A stretch of 37,292 nt of DNA from Akkermansiaceae bacterium UBA2367 (GTDB taxonomy: Bacteria; Verrucomicrobiota; Verrucomicrobiia; Verrucomicrobiales; DEV007): positions 178 to 37,469 of the forward strand of contig DDTJ01000106.1 of NCBI GenBank assembly GCA_002344525.1, in the 5' to 3' direction. This document shows positions 27,490-35,072 of the stretch, piece after piece. A program made the translations under genes and the position numbers. Position 1 is the first letter of the stretch; every line of letters begins with the position of its first letter. Under the pieces are notes generated by a model. The model searched no databases. It was not told the origin of the DNA and saw only the letters and a program-made list of their open reading frames with translations.

Positions 27490-29238
27490 ATGACCCGCGA
27501 AACCCTCGTCGACACTCTGGAAGAGATCGCCCTCCTCCTCGAACTGAAGGGCGAGAACCCCTTCAAAGTCCGCGCCTACCGCACCGGGGCGGAGACGGTG
27601 CGGCAATACCCCGGCGACATCGTCGCGCTCGCCCGAGAGGGGAAGCTCGAAGGGATCAAGGGCCTCGGCGACGCGCTCCAGCAGAAGCTGCACGAACTCG
27701 CCTCGACCGGGGCGCTCGTCTTCCACGAGAAGCTGAAGGCGGAGTTTCCCCCCGGCCTCTTCGAGCTTTTCGACCTCCAAGGACTCGGCCCGAAGAAAAT
27801 CAAGGCCCTCCACGAATCGCTCGGCGTCGATTCCCTCGCGCGGCTGAAGGAGCTCTGCGAATCGGGCGAGGTGGCGAAACTGCCCGGCTTCGGAACGAAG
27901 ACGGCGGAGAAGATCCTCGAAGCCATCGCTTTCCGCGAGAGCAACGCGGGGAGCTTCCGCCTCGGCGACGTGGCCACCCCCGTCGAGGAGATCCTCGCCT
28001 CGCTGCGCGAGCATCCCGACTGCCTCCGCGCCGAGGTCGCGGGCAGCTACCGCCGTTCGCGCGAGACAGTCCACGACGTCGATTTCCTCGTCGCCACGAG
28101 CCGGCCCGAGGCCATCATCGAGCACTTCGTCTCGCAGGCCCCGGTCGTCCGCGTCCTCGCGCAGGGGCCGACGAAGGCCAGCGTGAACCTCGCCTCGGGC
28201 CTGCAATGCGACCTCCGCGCCGTGTCGAACGCCGAGTTCGCCTGCGCCCTCGCCTACTTCACCGGGAGCAAGGAGCACAACGTCGCGATGCGCGGGCGCG
28301 CCTTGGAAATGGGCTACACCCTCAACGAATACCGCCTCGCCGTGCGGGAGGGCGGCGACGCGCCCGAGCCGCCCGTCTTCGAGAGCGAGGCCCAACTCCA
28401 CCGCTTCCTCGGGCTCGACTACATCGCCCCCGAGCTGCGCGAGAACACCGGCGAGATCGCCGCCGCCGCCGAGGGCGACCTGCCCCGCCTGATCGAATTG
28501 GAGAACCTGCGCGGCACCTTCCACAACCACACCCTCTCCAGCGACGGACATGACACTCTCGAGGCCATGGCCGGGGCCGCGATCAAGCTGGGCCTGCAAT
28601 ACCTCGGCATCGCCGACCATTCGAAAAGCTCCTTCCAGGCGAACGGTCTCGACGAGAAACGCCTCCGCGCCCAGATCGCGGAAATCCGCGAGCTGAACCG
28701 CCGCTGGCGCGACGAGGGGGTGAAATTCCGCCTCTTCGCCGGGAGCGAGGTTGACATCCTGAAGGATGGCACGCTCGACTTCGACGACGATCTCCTCGGC
28801 GAGCTCGACTACGTCGTCGCCAGCGTCCACAACTCCATGACCCTCCCCGAGGCGGCCATGACGGAGCGTCTCATCCGCGCCGCGAGCCATCCGCGAGTCA
28901 CCATGCTGGGGCACCTCACCGGGCGGCTCCTCCTCGAACGCGAGCCCTACGCCGTGGACATCCCCGCCGTGATCGAGGCCTGCGCCGAACACGGCACCGT
29001 CATCGAGCTGAACTGCAACCCCTGGCGTCTCGATCTCGACTGGCGCTGGTGGAAGCACGCTGCGGCGCGAGGGGTGAAGTGCTCCATCAATCCCGACGCC
29101 CACCGCACCGGCCATCTCGGCTTCCTCGCCTTCGGCGTGCGCCTCGCCCGCAAAGGCTGGCTCACCCGCGAGGATGTGGTGAACACTCTTGATCTCGCGA
29201 GTGTCGAGGAGTGGCTGGAGGTGGGGGCGGTTTCGTGA
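27490..29238 (+). CDS. polX: PolX-family DNA polymerase / 3'-5' exonuclease
   Basis: 582 aa from ATG 27490, chosen because MTRETLVDTLEEIALLLELK is the usual PolX N-terminus; the frame is open upstream. Helix-hairpin-helix segments lie at about 50-65, 95-115 and 128-145. The polymerase motif GSYRRSRETVHDVDF contains Asp196 and Asp198, with the third metal ligand Asp241 in LQCDLRAV, so the catalytic triad is intact. The C-terminal PHP domain (about 340-575) has FHNHTLSSDG (His345, His347), GIADHS, FAGSEVDI, ASVHNSM, GHLTGR and NPDAHR, the metal ligands of the nuclease. It acts in base-excision gap filling. Divergent from the kinase gene. Confidence 0.96.
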   Translation: MTRETLVDTLEEIALLLELKGENPFKVRAYRTGAETVRQYPGDIVALAREGKLEGIKGLGDALQQKLHELASTGALVFHEKLKAEFPPGLFELFDLQGLGPKKIKALHESLGVDSLARLKELCESGEVAKLPGFGTKTAEKILEAIAFRESNAGSFRLGDVATPVEEILASLREHPDCLRAEVAGSYRRSRETVHDVDFLVATSRPEAIIEHFVSQAPVVRVLAQGPTKASVNLASGLQCDLRAVSNAEFACALAYFTGSKEHNVAMRGRALEMGYTLNEYRLAVREGGDAPEPPVFESEAQLHRFLGLDYIAPELRENTGEIAAAAEGDLPRLIELENLRGTFHNHTLSSDGHDTLEAMAGAAIKLGLQYLGIADHSKSSFQANGLDEKRLRAQIAEIRELNRRWRDEGVKFRLFAGSEVDILKDGTLDFDDDLLGELDYVVASVHNSMTLPEAAMTERLIRAASHPRVTMLGHLTGRLLLEREPYAVDIPAVIEACAEHGTVIELNCNPWRLDLDWRWWKHAAARGVKCSINPDAHRTGHLGFLAFGVRLARKGWLTREDVVNTLDLASVEEWLEVGAVS

Positions 29239-29287
29239 GCGGTCCCGAAACGGTCGCCAAGGTTGGCGGCAGATTCGACGAAGGTGG

Positions 29288-29365
29288 GGCGAATCGTCCC
29301 CAGTGAGCCATCTCCGGGCAAAGGGCGTGCTTTCCTGCGCACGGCTCACCGGGGACGGTCTCGCC
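29288..29365. repeat. Long imperfect inverted repeat downstream of polX
   Basis: A 22-base arm at 29288-29309 (containing GTCCCCAGTGAGCC) pairs with 29343-29365 (containing GGCTCACCGGGGAC), with a few mismatches and a 33-nt loop. No T-run follows. It lies between the convergent ends of polX and the caspase-FGE gene and could serve as a bidirectional stop or a DNA cruciform. Confidence 0.65.
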
Positions 29366-29410
29366 CTACCGGGGGTTCCGTTCGCTTCGCTCACTTTATT
29401 TCAACCCTCG

Positions 29411-29453
29411 CCTCCGGCTCGGGGCAGCTCCCACAGGCCTACCGAGCCGGAGG
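29411..29453. repeat. Perfect 12-bp inverted repeat at the 3' end of the caspase-FGE gene
   Basis: CCTCCGGCTCGG (29411-29422) and CCGAGCCGGAGG (29442-29453), 19-nt loop. The right arm is the last four codons of the caspase-FGE gene. No T-run follows on the minus strand, so it is not a typical terminator. Its place next to the putative variable region resembles the hairpins found beside DGR target sites, although those usually have much shorter loops. Confidence 0.75.
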
Positions 29454-31412
29454 GACTGCCGCAGCGCGGAAGCCCAAGTAGCGGTCCCGGATGTCCGGCG
29501 TGACCCTGCCGCGGTGAGCCGACCGACAATCTGCGGCGTTGCTGCTCCAACCGCCACCGCGAAACACACGAACCAAACCCGAAGCGGGTCCGGTGGGGTC
29601 GTTCCTTGCATCGCCCAATAAATGTCTATACGAATTATAATCTCCATACCAGTTCCGGCACCACTCCCACACGTTCCCGTGCATGTCGTGCAAGCCCCAC
29701 GCATTCGTCTCGTAGCTCCCCACTTTCGCCGTCTTTTCCAAATACGACCCTTTCGCACCCATCCCATACGCATAGTTCCCATTGCAGTTCGCCCCCTTCC
29801 CATTAAGCATGTTCCCGAATGAAAAGACTGTCTCCGTCCCCGCTCGGCACGCATACTCCCACTGCGCCTCCGTCGGCAGCTCCCATTTCCACCCTTCCGG
29901 CAAGGGGTGCTTCTCGTTCATCTTCTCCAACCAATCCTGTGCATCTCCCCAACTAACACTCTCCACTGGCAGGTCCGTCCCCCTGAAATGGCTCGGGTTG
30001 CTCCCCATCGCGCGTCGCCACTGCCCCTGTGTCGTCTCCGTCTTCGCCAGCCAGAAACCCCGCGTCAGTGTCACCCGATGTTGCCTCTCGTCGTCGCCGC
30101 GATCCTTCTCGCTGGTCGGACTCCCCATCAAAAACTCGCCCGCCGGACACCACACCATCTCGATGCCGCCGAACTCGCGCACCTCGCCCGCACGGCTGCC
30201 TTCCATCCCGCGCGACGCGGGGTAGGCGGGCGCGGGTGCCGGGTCGGTCTTCACCATCGGCACGGCAGGCGGATTCGACGGTGCAGGTGACTGAGAGGGA
30301 AGGGATGAAGGCGTCTGCGCCGCCGTCGGTGGATTCGGTGGGACAGTTGGCTTCGCCCCCGTTATCTTGTCCCACAAGGTCGCCATCATCGAAGGCGAAT
30401 CCGATGGAGTCGATACAATTGGTGGAGGAGACTGTTTCTTCATCGCCTCCTCACGAACTTTCCGTTCAGCCTCCGCTCGGCGCTCCACCTCCTCGCGGCG
30501 CTTCCGCTCTGCCTCCAATTCGGCTTGCAGCTTCGCCATCTCGGCGGTGTTGCCCGGCACCTCCACCTTCGCCACCTCCGGCCCGCGACCCACGAGGAAG
30601 TTCTCCCGGAAGATCGCCCCGGAACCGTCGAATTTCAGCCACGGCACCTGCTGCCTTTGCGTCGTCTCCTGCACCCGGTCGCTCACCGCAAAGAAGGCGT
30701 CGAACATGCTCCGACCGCCCACCGGCAACACCTCCAGCAGCGCCTTCGTGAAGGGGCCGTGGTCCAGTCCGTCGCTCGCCTGGCGGTTCGGCGCCGCCGC
30801 CAGCAGGATCAGCGTGTCCGCCGGGATATGCTCGTCCAGCAGCGCGAGGCCGCCCCCGCGCACCGCCGCGCCGTCCACCAGCGTGCGCCCCTTGGGACGG
30901 TCGCGGCAGCAGTCCAGCAACACCACCTTGGCCCCGCGAGTCGCCCGTCCGAACTTCTCCAAGATCCCGCCCAAGCCGACGCCTGTGGCCTCCAACACCG
31001 CCTCGGACTCCGCCGCGCCAGCCAAATCGGCATCCACGGGGATGAGGAAGGTCTCCCGCCCGTCGAGGCTCTCCATCCCGTGCCCGGCGTAGTAGATCAC
31101 CGCGATGTCCGCCTTCGCCGCGAGCTTCTGGAAGGCATCCAAGCTCTTGAAGATCCCCACCCGGCTCTGATCGGTGGCGAAGACGATGTTGCCCTCGGCG
31201 AAGCCCAGCTTGTCGCGCAGCAAGTCGCGCACTGCCGTCGCATCCCGCACGCAGTTCTCCAGCTTCGCCTCGCGGACCTCCCGGCCCTGCGCGTCGCGGA
31301 TGGCGGGGTAGTCGTTGTTCCCGATGACCAAGGCGACCCGCTCGGAGGCGTCCGAAGGGGACGGCAGGCCGAACGCGAGGATCGAGGCAAAAACGGCGGC
31401 GGTCGTTCTCAT
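29439..31412 (-). CDS. Exported caspase-like (C14) protease fused to an FGE/C-type-lectin-fold domain
   Basis: 657 aa from ATG 31412, which starts a signal peptide (MRTTAAVFASILAFGLPSPS); an in-frame ATG at 31439 is the alternative. Residues 24-270 are a caspase-fold peptidase: RVALVIGNNDYP, catalytic His111 (YYAGHG) and Cys169 in LLDCCRDRP. Residues 288-326 form a charged coiled coil, 330-400 a Pro/Ser linker. Residues 412-655 are an FGE-sulfatase-type domain (EMVWCPAGEFLMGSP, LPTEAQWEYACRAGTE, GLHDMHGNVWEWC, FRGGGW ... GFR). The paired active-site cysteines of true formylglycine enzymes are not both seen, so ligand binding is more likely than catalysis. Its tail has the pattern of a DGR-diversified region. 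The FGE part has more A/T-ending codons than neighbouring genes. Confidence 0.9.
   Translation of the reverse strand: MRTTAAVFASILAFGLPSPSDASERVALVIGNNDYPAIRDAQGREVREAKLENCVRDATAVRDLLRDKLGFAEGNIVFATDQSRVGIFKSLDAFQKLAAKADIAVIYYAGHGMESLDGRETFLIPVDADLAGAAESEAVLEATGVGLGGILEKFGRATRGAKVVLLDCCRDRPKGRTLVDGAAVRGGGLALLDEHIPADTLILLAAAPNRQASDGLDHGPFTKALLEVLPVGGRSMFDAFFAVSDRVQETTQRQQVPWLKFDGSGAIFRENFLVGRGPEVAKVEVPGNTAEMAKLQAELEAERKRREEVERRAEAERKVREEAMKKQSPPPIVSTPSDSPSMMATLWDKITGAKPTVPPNPPTAAQTPSSLPSQSPAPSNPPAVPMVKTDPAPAPAYPASRGMEGSRAGEVREFGGIEMVWCPAGEFLMGSPTSEKDRGDDERQHRVTLTRGFWLAKTETTQGQWRRAMGSNPSHFRGTDLPVESVSWGDAQDWLEKMNEKHPLPEGWKWELPTEAQWEYACRAGTETVFSFGNMLNGKGANCNGNYAYGMGAKGSYLEKTAKVGSYETNAWGLHDMHGNVWEWCRNWYGDYNSYRHLLGDARNDPTGPASGLVRVFRGGGWSSNAADCRSAHRGRVTPDIRDRYLGFRAAAVPPAR
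29466..29546 (-). other. Putative DGR variable region (VR) in the caspase-FGE gene
   Basis: Codons for residues 623-649. Where FGE tails usually have Asn (the motif NRNRNTPDNRNNNLGFR), this gene has CAC, GGC, GTC, ATC, GAC, CGC and TAC, and at the start AGC AGC AAC: all end in C and differ from AAC only in the first two bases. The positions between them (CGC, AGG, ACG CCG GAC, CGG, TTG GGC TTC CGC) keep the motif residues. This is what adenine-specific mutagenesis of an AAC-rich template produces. No template repeat or reverse transcriptase is in the window, so this is an inference. Confidence 0.5.
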
Positions 31413-31464
31413 GCGAATGCGGAAGGGCGGGGTTTCCATGCAAGACGTTCGGTGGGGGCAGTCT

Positions 31465-31498
31465 ATGCGCGATCCACCCCGGCGCATCGATTTTTTTT
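31465..31498 (+). terminator. Hairpin plus T8 with no upstream gene on this strand
   Basis: ATGCGC (31465-31470) pairs with GCGCAT (31482-31487), followed by T8 at 31491-31498. It has the form of a + strand intrinsic terminator but lies in the upstream region of a minus-strand gene, where nothing on the + strand needs terminating. It may stop antisense transcription or end an unannotated small RNA. Confidence 0.35.
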
Positions 31499-31530
31499 GA
31501 AGGGAGCGCCCGTGCTCACCCGCACCTCCT

Positions 31531-31607
31531 GTAGAGAAGTTCGTGAGAACTTCTCCCCGGTCGGCGTTTCAAGGGAGGCTCGTCGAAGTTCTCACGAACT
31601 TCGCTAC
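31531..31607. repeat. 77-bp nested-hairpin element, copy 2
   Basis: Same orientation as copy 1, differing from it at two central bases (GGTCGG instead of GCCCGG). Both arms and their inner hairpins are intact. It is followed by GGCTC, as in copies 1 and 3. Confidence 0.92.
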
Positions 31608-31626
31608 GGCTCGGCTTGGAGGGGCT

Positions 31627-31695
31627 GCCCACGGAAATCACGGAAACTCACGGAATCTTTCCCTGCCGAATCCCTTTCCGTGAAATTCCGTGGGC
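31627..31695. repeat. CACGGAA palindrome, copy 2
   Basis: Perfect 10-bp ends GCCCACGGAA (31627-31636) and TTCCGTGGGC (31686-31695), with TCACGGAA repeats inside. It lies between copies 2 and 3 of the 77-bp element. Confidence 0.85.
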
Positions 31696-31730
31696 TTTCC
31701 CATCTTCGACGCGGCTCCGCTGAAGGCATG

Positions 31731-31806
31731 GTAGAGAAGTTCGTGAGAACTTCTCCCGCCCGGCGTTTCAAGGAACGCTCGTCGAAGTTCTCACGAACTT
31801 CGCTAC
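31731..31806. repeat. 77-bp nested-hairpin element, copy 3 (76 bp)
   Basis: One base shorter in the C-run after the left arm, and AAC replaces GGAG-type bases in the centre. The arms are identical to the other copies. It lies 47 bp before the DUF1549 gene start. Confidence 0.92.
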
Positions 31807-31853
31807 GGCTCCGCCTGTAACGCCCCGGCCAAAAACCGCGTCTTCCTCCTCCG

Positions 31854-33491
31854 ATGCCCGTCCTCCTCCGCGCCCTCGTCCGCCTCTCCGCGCTCGCGCT
31901 TGTCGTCGCGGCGGCGGCGGGCTTGTTGTGGCGGCATTTCGACGGCCCCAAGCTCGCCCCCCTCCCCCCACCCAAACCCGACGCCGCCCTCGACGCCGCC
32001 GTGGCGAAGGTGGACGCCACCTTCCGCGACTCATGGAGGGAAGCCGGACTCGACCCGACGCCCGAGGCCGATCCCCTCACCCTCGCCCGCCGCCTTTCCC
32101 TCGCCCTCACCGGGGCGGCACCCTCGCTGGAGGAAATCCGCCGCCTCGAAGCCCTCCCGCCCGGAACCGACCCGGCCTCCGCGTGGCTGGAGCATCTCCT
32201 CTCCGACCGCCGCAGCGCCGACTACCTCGCCGAGCGTTTCGCACGCGCCTTCGTCGGGGTGGAGACGGGGCCCTTTCTCGTCTACCGCCGCCGCCGCCTC
32301 GTCCACTGGCTCGCCGACCAGATCGAAGCGAACCGCCCCTACGACGCCCTCGTGCGCGATCTCGTCGCGGCGGAGGGGCTGTGGACGACGCGGCCCGAGA
32401 CCAACTTCGTCACCGTCTCGGTGGAGCAGGGCGGGGGCAACAACGGTCCCGACGAAACCCAGCTCGCCGCCCGGACCTCCCGCGCCTTCCTCGGCATCCG
32501 CCTCGACTGCGTGCAATGCCACGACGACCTCTTCGGCGACCGATGGAAGCAGGCCGACTTCCACCAGGTCGCCGCCTTCTTCGCCCAAGCCGAGATGACC
32601 CTCACCGGAGTCCGCGAGAACCGGGGGAAGGACTACGAGACCCGCTATCTCGGTCAGAGCGCCACCGCCGTCGTGCCGCCCGCAGCGCCCTACGCGTCCG
32701 AACTGCTCCCGGAACAAGGCCATCGCCGCGAGCGCCTCGCCCGCTGGATCACGCATCCCGAAAACGCTCCCTTCGCCCGCGCCACCGTGAACCGCGCTTG
32801 GGCCATCCTCTTCGGGAAACCGCTCGTCGATCCCATCGACGACCTCCCCCTCGAAGGGCCTTTCCCGCCCGGTCTCGAAATCCTCGCGCAGGAGTTCGCC
32901 GCGAGCGGGCACGACTTCCGCCATCTCGTCCGGATGATCGCGAAGTCGGAGCCGTTCCGGCGCTCAAGCCGCTCCGCCGATCCCGGCAAACCCGTCACGC
33001 CCGAACAGGAGGCGGCTTGGGCGGCCTTCCCCCTCACCCCCCTGCGGCCCGAGCAAGTCGCGGGCAGCGTGATCCAAGCCTCCTCCCTGCCGACCCTCGA
33101 CGGCGGCACGCACATCCTCCACAAGCTGCGCCGCTTCGGCGAGACGCGGGAGTTCGTGAAACGCTCCGGCGATCCCGGCGAGGAGGAGTTCGCGGGCGAG
33201 GCGGGCACGATCCCGCAACGGCTCCTCCTCATGAACGGGAAGCTAGTGCGCGAGCGTATCGAGCCGAACCCGGTCATGAACGCTTCGACCCGCCTTGCAC
33301 GATGCTCGCCCAGCGACAAGGCCGCGGTCCGCGCCGCCTTCCTCGCGACGCTGACGCGCGAACCGGAGGAGGCGGAATTGGCGCATTTCACCGGAACCCT
33401 CGCCAACACCCGGAAGGAAGCCCGCGACCGCGCCCTCGCCGACCTGTGCTGGGCGCTGGTCAACACGACCGAGTTTTCGTGGAATCGATGA
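31854..33491 (+). CDS. DUF1549/DUF1553 family protein with one CxxCH heme motif
   Basis: 545 aa with an N-terminal membrane anchor (residues 5-25, LLRALVRLSALALVVAAAAG). DUF1549 is at about 45-245 (ADPLTLARRLSLALTGAAPS, SDRRSADYLAERFARAF, then CVQCH at 219-223). DUF1553 is at about 290-540 (LARWITHPENAPFARATVNR, LEILAQEFAASGHDFRHLVR, PQRLLLMNGKLV). The family is abundant in Planctomycetes and Verrucomicrobia, nearly always beside a DUF1501 gene, as here, and is linked to extracytoplasmic degradation of complex glycans; its biochemistry is unsettled. No Shine-Dalgarno sequence is visible. Confidence 0.93.
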   Translation: MPVLLRALVRLSALALVVAAAAGLLWRHFDGPKLAPLPPPKPDAALDAAVAKVDATFRDSWREAGLDPTPEADPLTLARRLSLALTGAAPSLEEIRRLEALPPGTDPASAWLEHLLSDRRSADYLAERFARAFVGVETGPFLVYRRRRLVHWLADQIEANRPYDALVRDLVAAEGLWTTRPETNFVTVSVEQGGGNNGPDETQLAARTSRAFLGIRLDCVQCHDDLFGDRWKQADFHQVAAFFAQAEMTLTGVRENRGKDYETRYLGQSATAVVPPAAPYASELLPEQGHRRERLARWITHPENAPFARATVNRAWAILFGKPLVDPIDDLPLEGPFPPGLEILAQEFAASGHDFRHLVRMIAKSEPFRRSSRSADPGKPVTPEQEAAWAAFPLTPLRPEQVAGSVIQASSLPTLDGGTHILHKLRRFGETREFVKRSGDPGEEEFAGEAGTIPQRLLLMNGKLVRERIEPNPVMNASTRLARCSPSDKAAVRAAFLATLTREPEEAELAHFTGTLANTRKEARDRALADLCWALVNTTEFSWNR

Positions 33492-33692
33492 GAGGGTTTT
33501 CACTCATTCGCGATGAATTGGCACAAGACGTACTCAAATCCTTCTCCATTTGCGACGATTCGCGGGAATTCGTGCCCATTCGCGTCAAAAAATGAAAACG
33601 TTAATCACCACGAATGGGACGCGAATGACCGCGAATCCGAATAGCCGAACATGCGCTTTCAACACCTTCGCCAAAACCCCATCCACCCTAAC
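33492..33692. other. Repeat-bearing gap between DUF1549 and DUF1501 genes
   Basis: About 200 bp with a CGCGAATG-family palindrome (33546-33640) and no gene. Its length is unusual for a pair normally expressed together. Confidence 0.6.
33546..33640. repeat. CGCGAATG-family palindromic repeat, copy 2
   Basis: CATTCGCGTC (33577-33586) and GACGCGAATG (33618-33627) are a perfect 10-bp inverted pair, with ATTTGCGACG, ATTCGCGGG and ATTCGTGCC on the left and CACGAATGG and CCGCGAATCC on the right. Related in words and layout to 16189-16286. Confidence 0.78.
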
Positions 33693-35000
33693 ATGAACCC
33701 CACTCCCCCCTCCGACTGCGGCTCGCCCGGCCACCTCGCCTCCTGGTCGCGGCGGCGTGTCCTGCGCGGCTCCGCCCTCGCCGGACTCGCTTGGCTCACC
33801 CCGGTGGCGCGGCAACTCGCCCGCGCGGCGGAGAAAAGCGGCGCACGGCCCAAGTCGCTCATCGTCCTCTGGATGGAGGGCGGGATCAGCCAGATCGAAA
33901 GCTTCGACCCACATCCCGGCAGCGCTATCGCCCATGGCGCCAAGGCCATCGCCACCGCCGCGAAGGGCATCCAGTTCGGCGAGGGCCTACCACGGGTCGC
34001 CGAACTGGCGCGGGACTTCGCCGTGATCCGCTCCGTCACGAGCAAGGAGGGCGACCATTCCCGCGCGACCTACAACGTCAAGACCGGCTTCCGCCCCTTC
34101 CCCAACCTCGTCCATCCCTCCATCGGCTCCATCGTCTGCCATGAGCTCGACGGTCCGGGAGAACCGTCCCTCGACCTGCCCGCGCACCTCTCCATCCTCC
34201 CCGGCGGCTTCCCGGCGCGGGGCGGCTACCTCGGGGCGCGCTACGACGCCTTCCAGACCGAAGACCCGGCGGGACCCATCCCCGACGTCCGCGCCATTGC
34301 CAAAGGCGAACGGCAACAGGGGCGGCTCGACTCCCTCACCGTGCTGGAACGCAGCTTCGCCGCCGGACGCCTCGCCGATCTCGACAGCGAACGCACCCTC
34401 CACCGCACCTCGATCGAACGCGCCCTCCGCCTCATGTCCTCCGCACAGCTCGCCGCCTTCGATGTCGGCGAGGCCCCGAAAGCCGAGCGCGAAGCCTACG
34501 GCGACACGCCCTTCGGACGCGGCTGCCTCGCCGCTCTCCGCCTCGTCGAAGCCGGGGCGCGCTGCGTCGAAGTGACCCTGCCCGGCTGGGACACCCACAT
34601 CGACAACGCCACGGGGCAGGCGAAACAGCTCGCCACGCTCGACCCCGCCCTCGCCGCCCTCATCCGCGGGTTGAAGGAACGCGGCCTCTACGACGACACC
34701 CTCCTCCTCGTCGCGACCGAGTTCGGTCGCACCCCCAAGCTGAACCTCACCGAGGGACGCGACCACTGGCCGCACGGCTTCAGCGTCCTGCTGGGCGGAG
34801 GCGGCCTCCGCGGCGGCCTCGCCGTCGGCGAAACGGACCCCTCCGGGGAAAAACGGACGCCCGCCCGCGAAGTCCGCGTCGAGGACATCCATGCGACGAT
34901 CCTGCGCCAGCTCGGGATCAACACCAGCGAGGAGCTGACGACCCCCATCGGCCGCCCCATCCGCATCAGCGAGGGACGGGTGATCCAAGAACTGGTGTGA
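33693..35000 (+). CDS. DUF1501 family protein, Tat-exported
   Basis: 435 aa from ATG 33693; an in-frame ATG at 33651 is possible. The N-terminus has a twin-arginine signal (SWSRRRVLRGSALAGLAWL), so it is exported folded. The body has the alkaline-phosphatase/sulfatase-like fold of DUF1501: LIVLWMEGGISQIESFDPHP, RSVTSKEGDHSRATYN, EVTLPGWDTHIDN, LLLVATEFGRTPKLN and GRDHWPHGFSVLLGGGG. It is the standard partner of DUF1549/DUF1553 proteins; the reaction is not established. A sugar isomerase-like gene follows after 72 bp. Confidence 0.93.
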   Translation: MNPTPPSDCGSPGHLASWSRRRVLRGSALAGLAWLTPVARQLARAAEKSGARPKSLIVLWMEGGISQIESFDPHPGSAIAHGAKAIATAAKGIQFGEGLPRVAELARDFAVIRSVTSKEGDHSRATYNVKTGFRPFPNLVHPSIGSIVCHELDGPGEPSLDLPAHLSILPGGFPARGGYLGARYDAFQTEDPAGPIPDVRAIAKGERQQGRLDSLTVLERSFAAGRLADLDSERTLHRTSIERALRLMSSAQLAAFDVGEAPKAEREAYGDTPFGRGCLAALRLVEAGARCVEVTLPGWDTHIDNATGQAKQLATLDPALAALIRGLKERGLYDDTLLLVATEFGRTPKLNLTEGRDHWPHGFSVLLGGGGLRGGLAVGETDPSGEKRTPAREVRVEDIHATILRQLGINTSEELTTPIGRPIRISEGRVIQELV

Positions 35001-35072
35001 TGACCGCATGGGGTGCCGCCGACAGGGCGTTGCGTCTTTCCGCTTTTGCGCCTTTGTTCGGCCATCCCCCCC

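Larger units (their letters stand above)
31413..31853. other. 440-bp divergent intergenic region filled with repeats
   Basis: Between the starts of the caspase-FGE gene and the DUF1549 gene. It holds a hairpin/T8 (31465-31498), two copies of the 77-bp hairpin and one CACGGAA palindrome. No gene is seen and promoters for the two flanking genes could not be placed. Confidence 0.75.

Noticed and set aside
29439..31412. True formylglycine-generating enzyme activity for the FGE domain
   Set aside because: The domain is typical of the wider FGE/lectin-fold family, but the two catalytic cysteines are not both seen and there is no sulfatase gene in the window.
31531..31806. Insertion sequence or composite transposon formed by the two hairpin copies
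   Set aside because: The two copies enclose only ~120 bp of repeat DNA with no transposase, and no target-site duplication is visible.
29239..31853. A DGR template repeat or reverse transcriptase near the variable region
   Set aside because: No AAC-rich copy of the gene's tail and no reverse transcriptase motif (YxDD-type frame) was found in either flank or elsewhere in the window.
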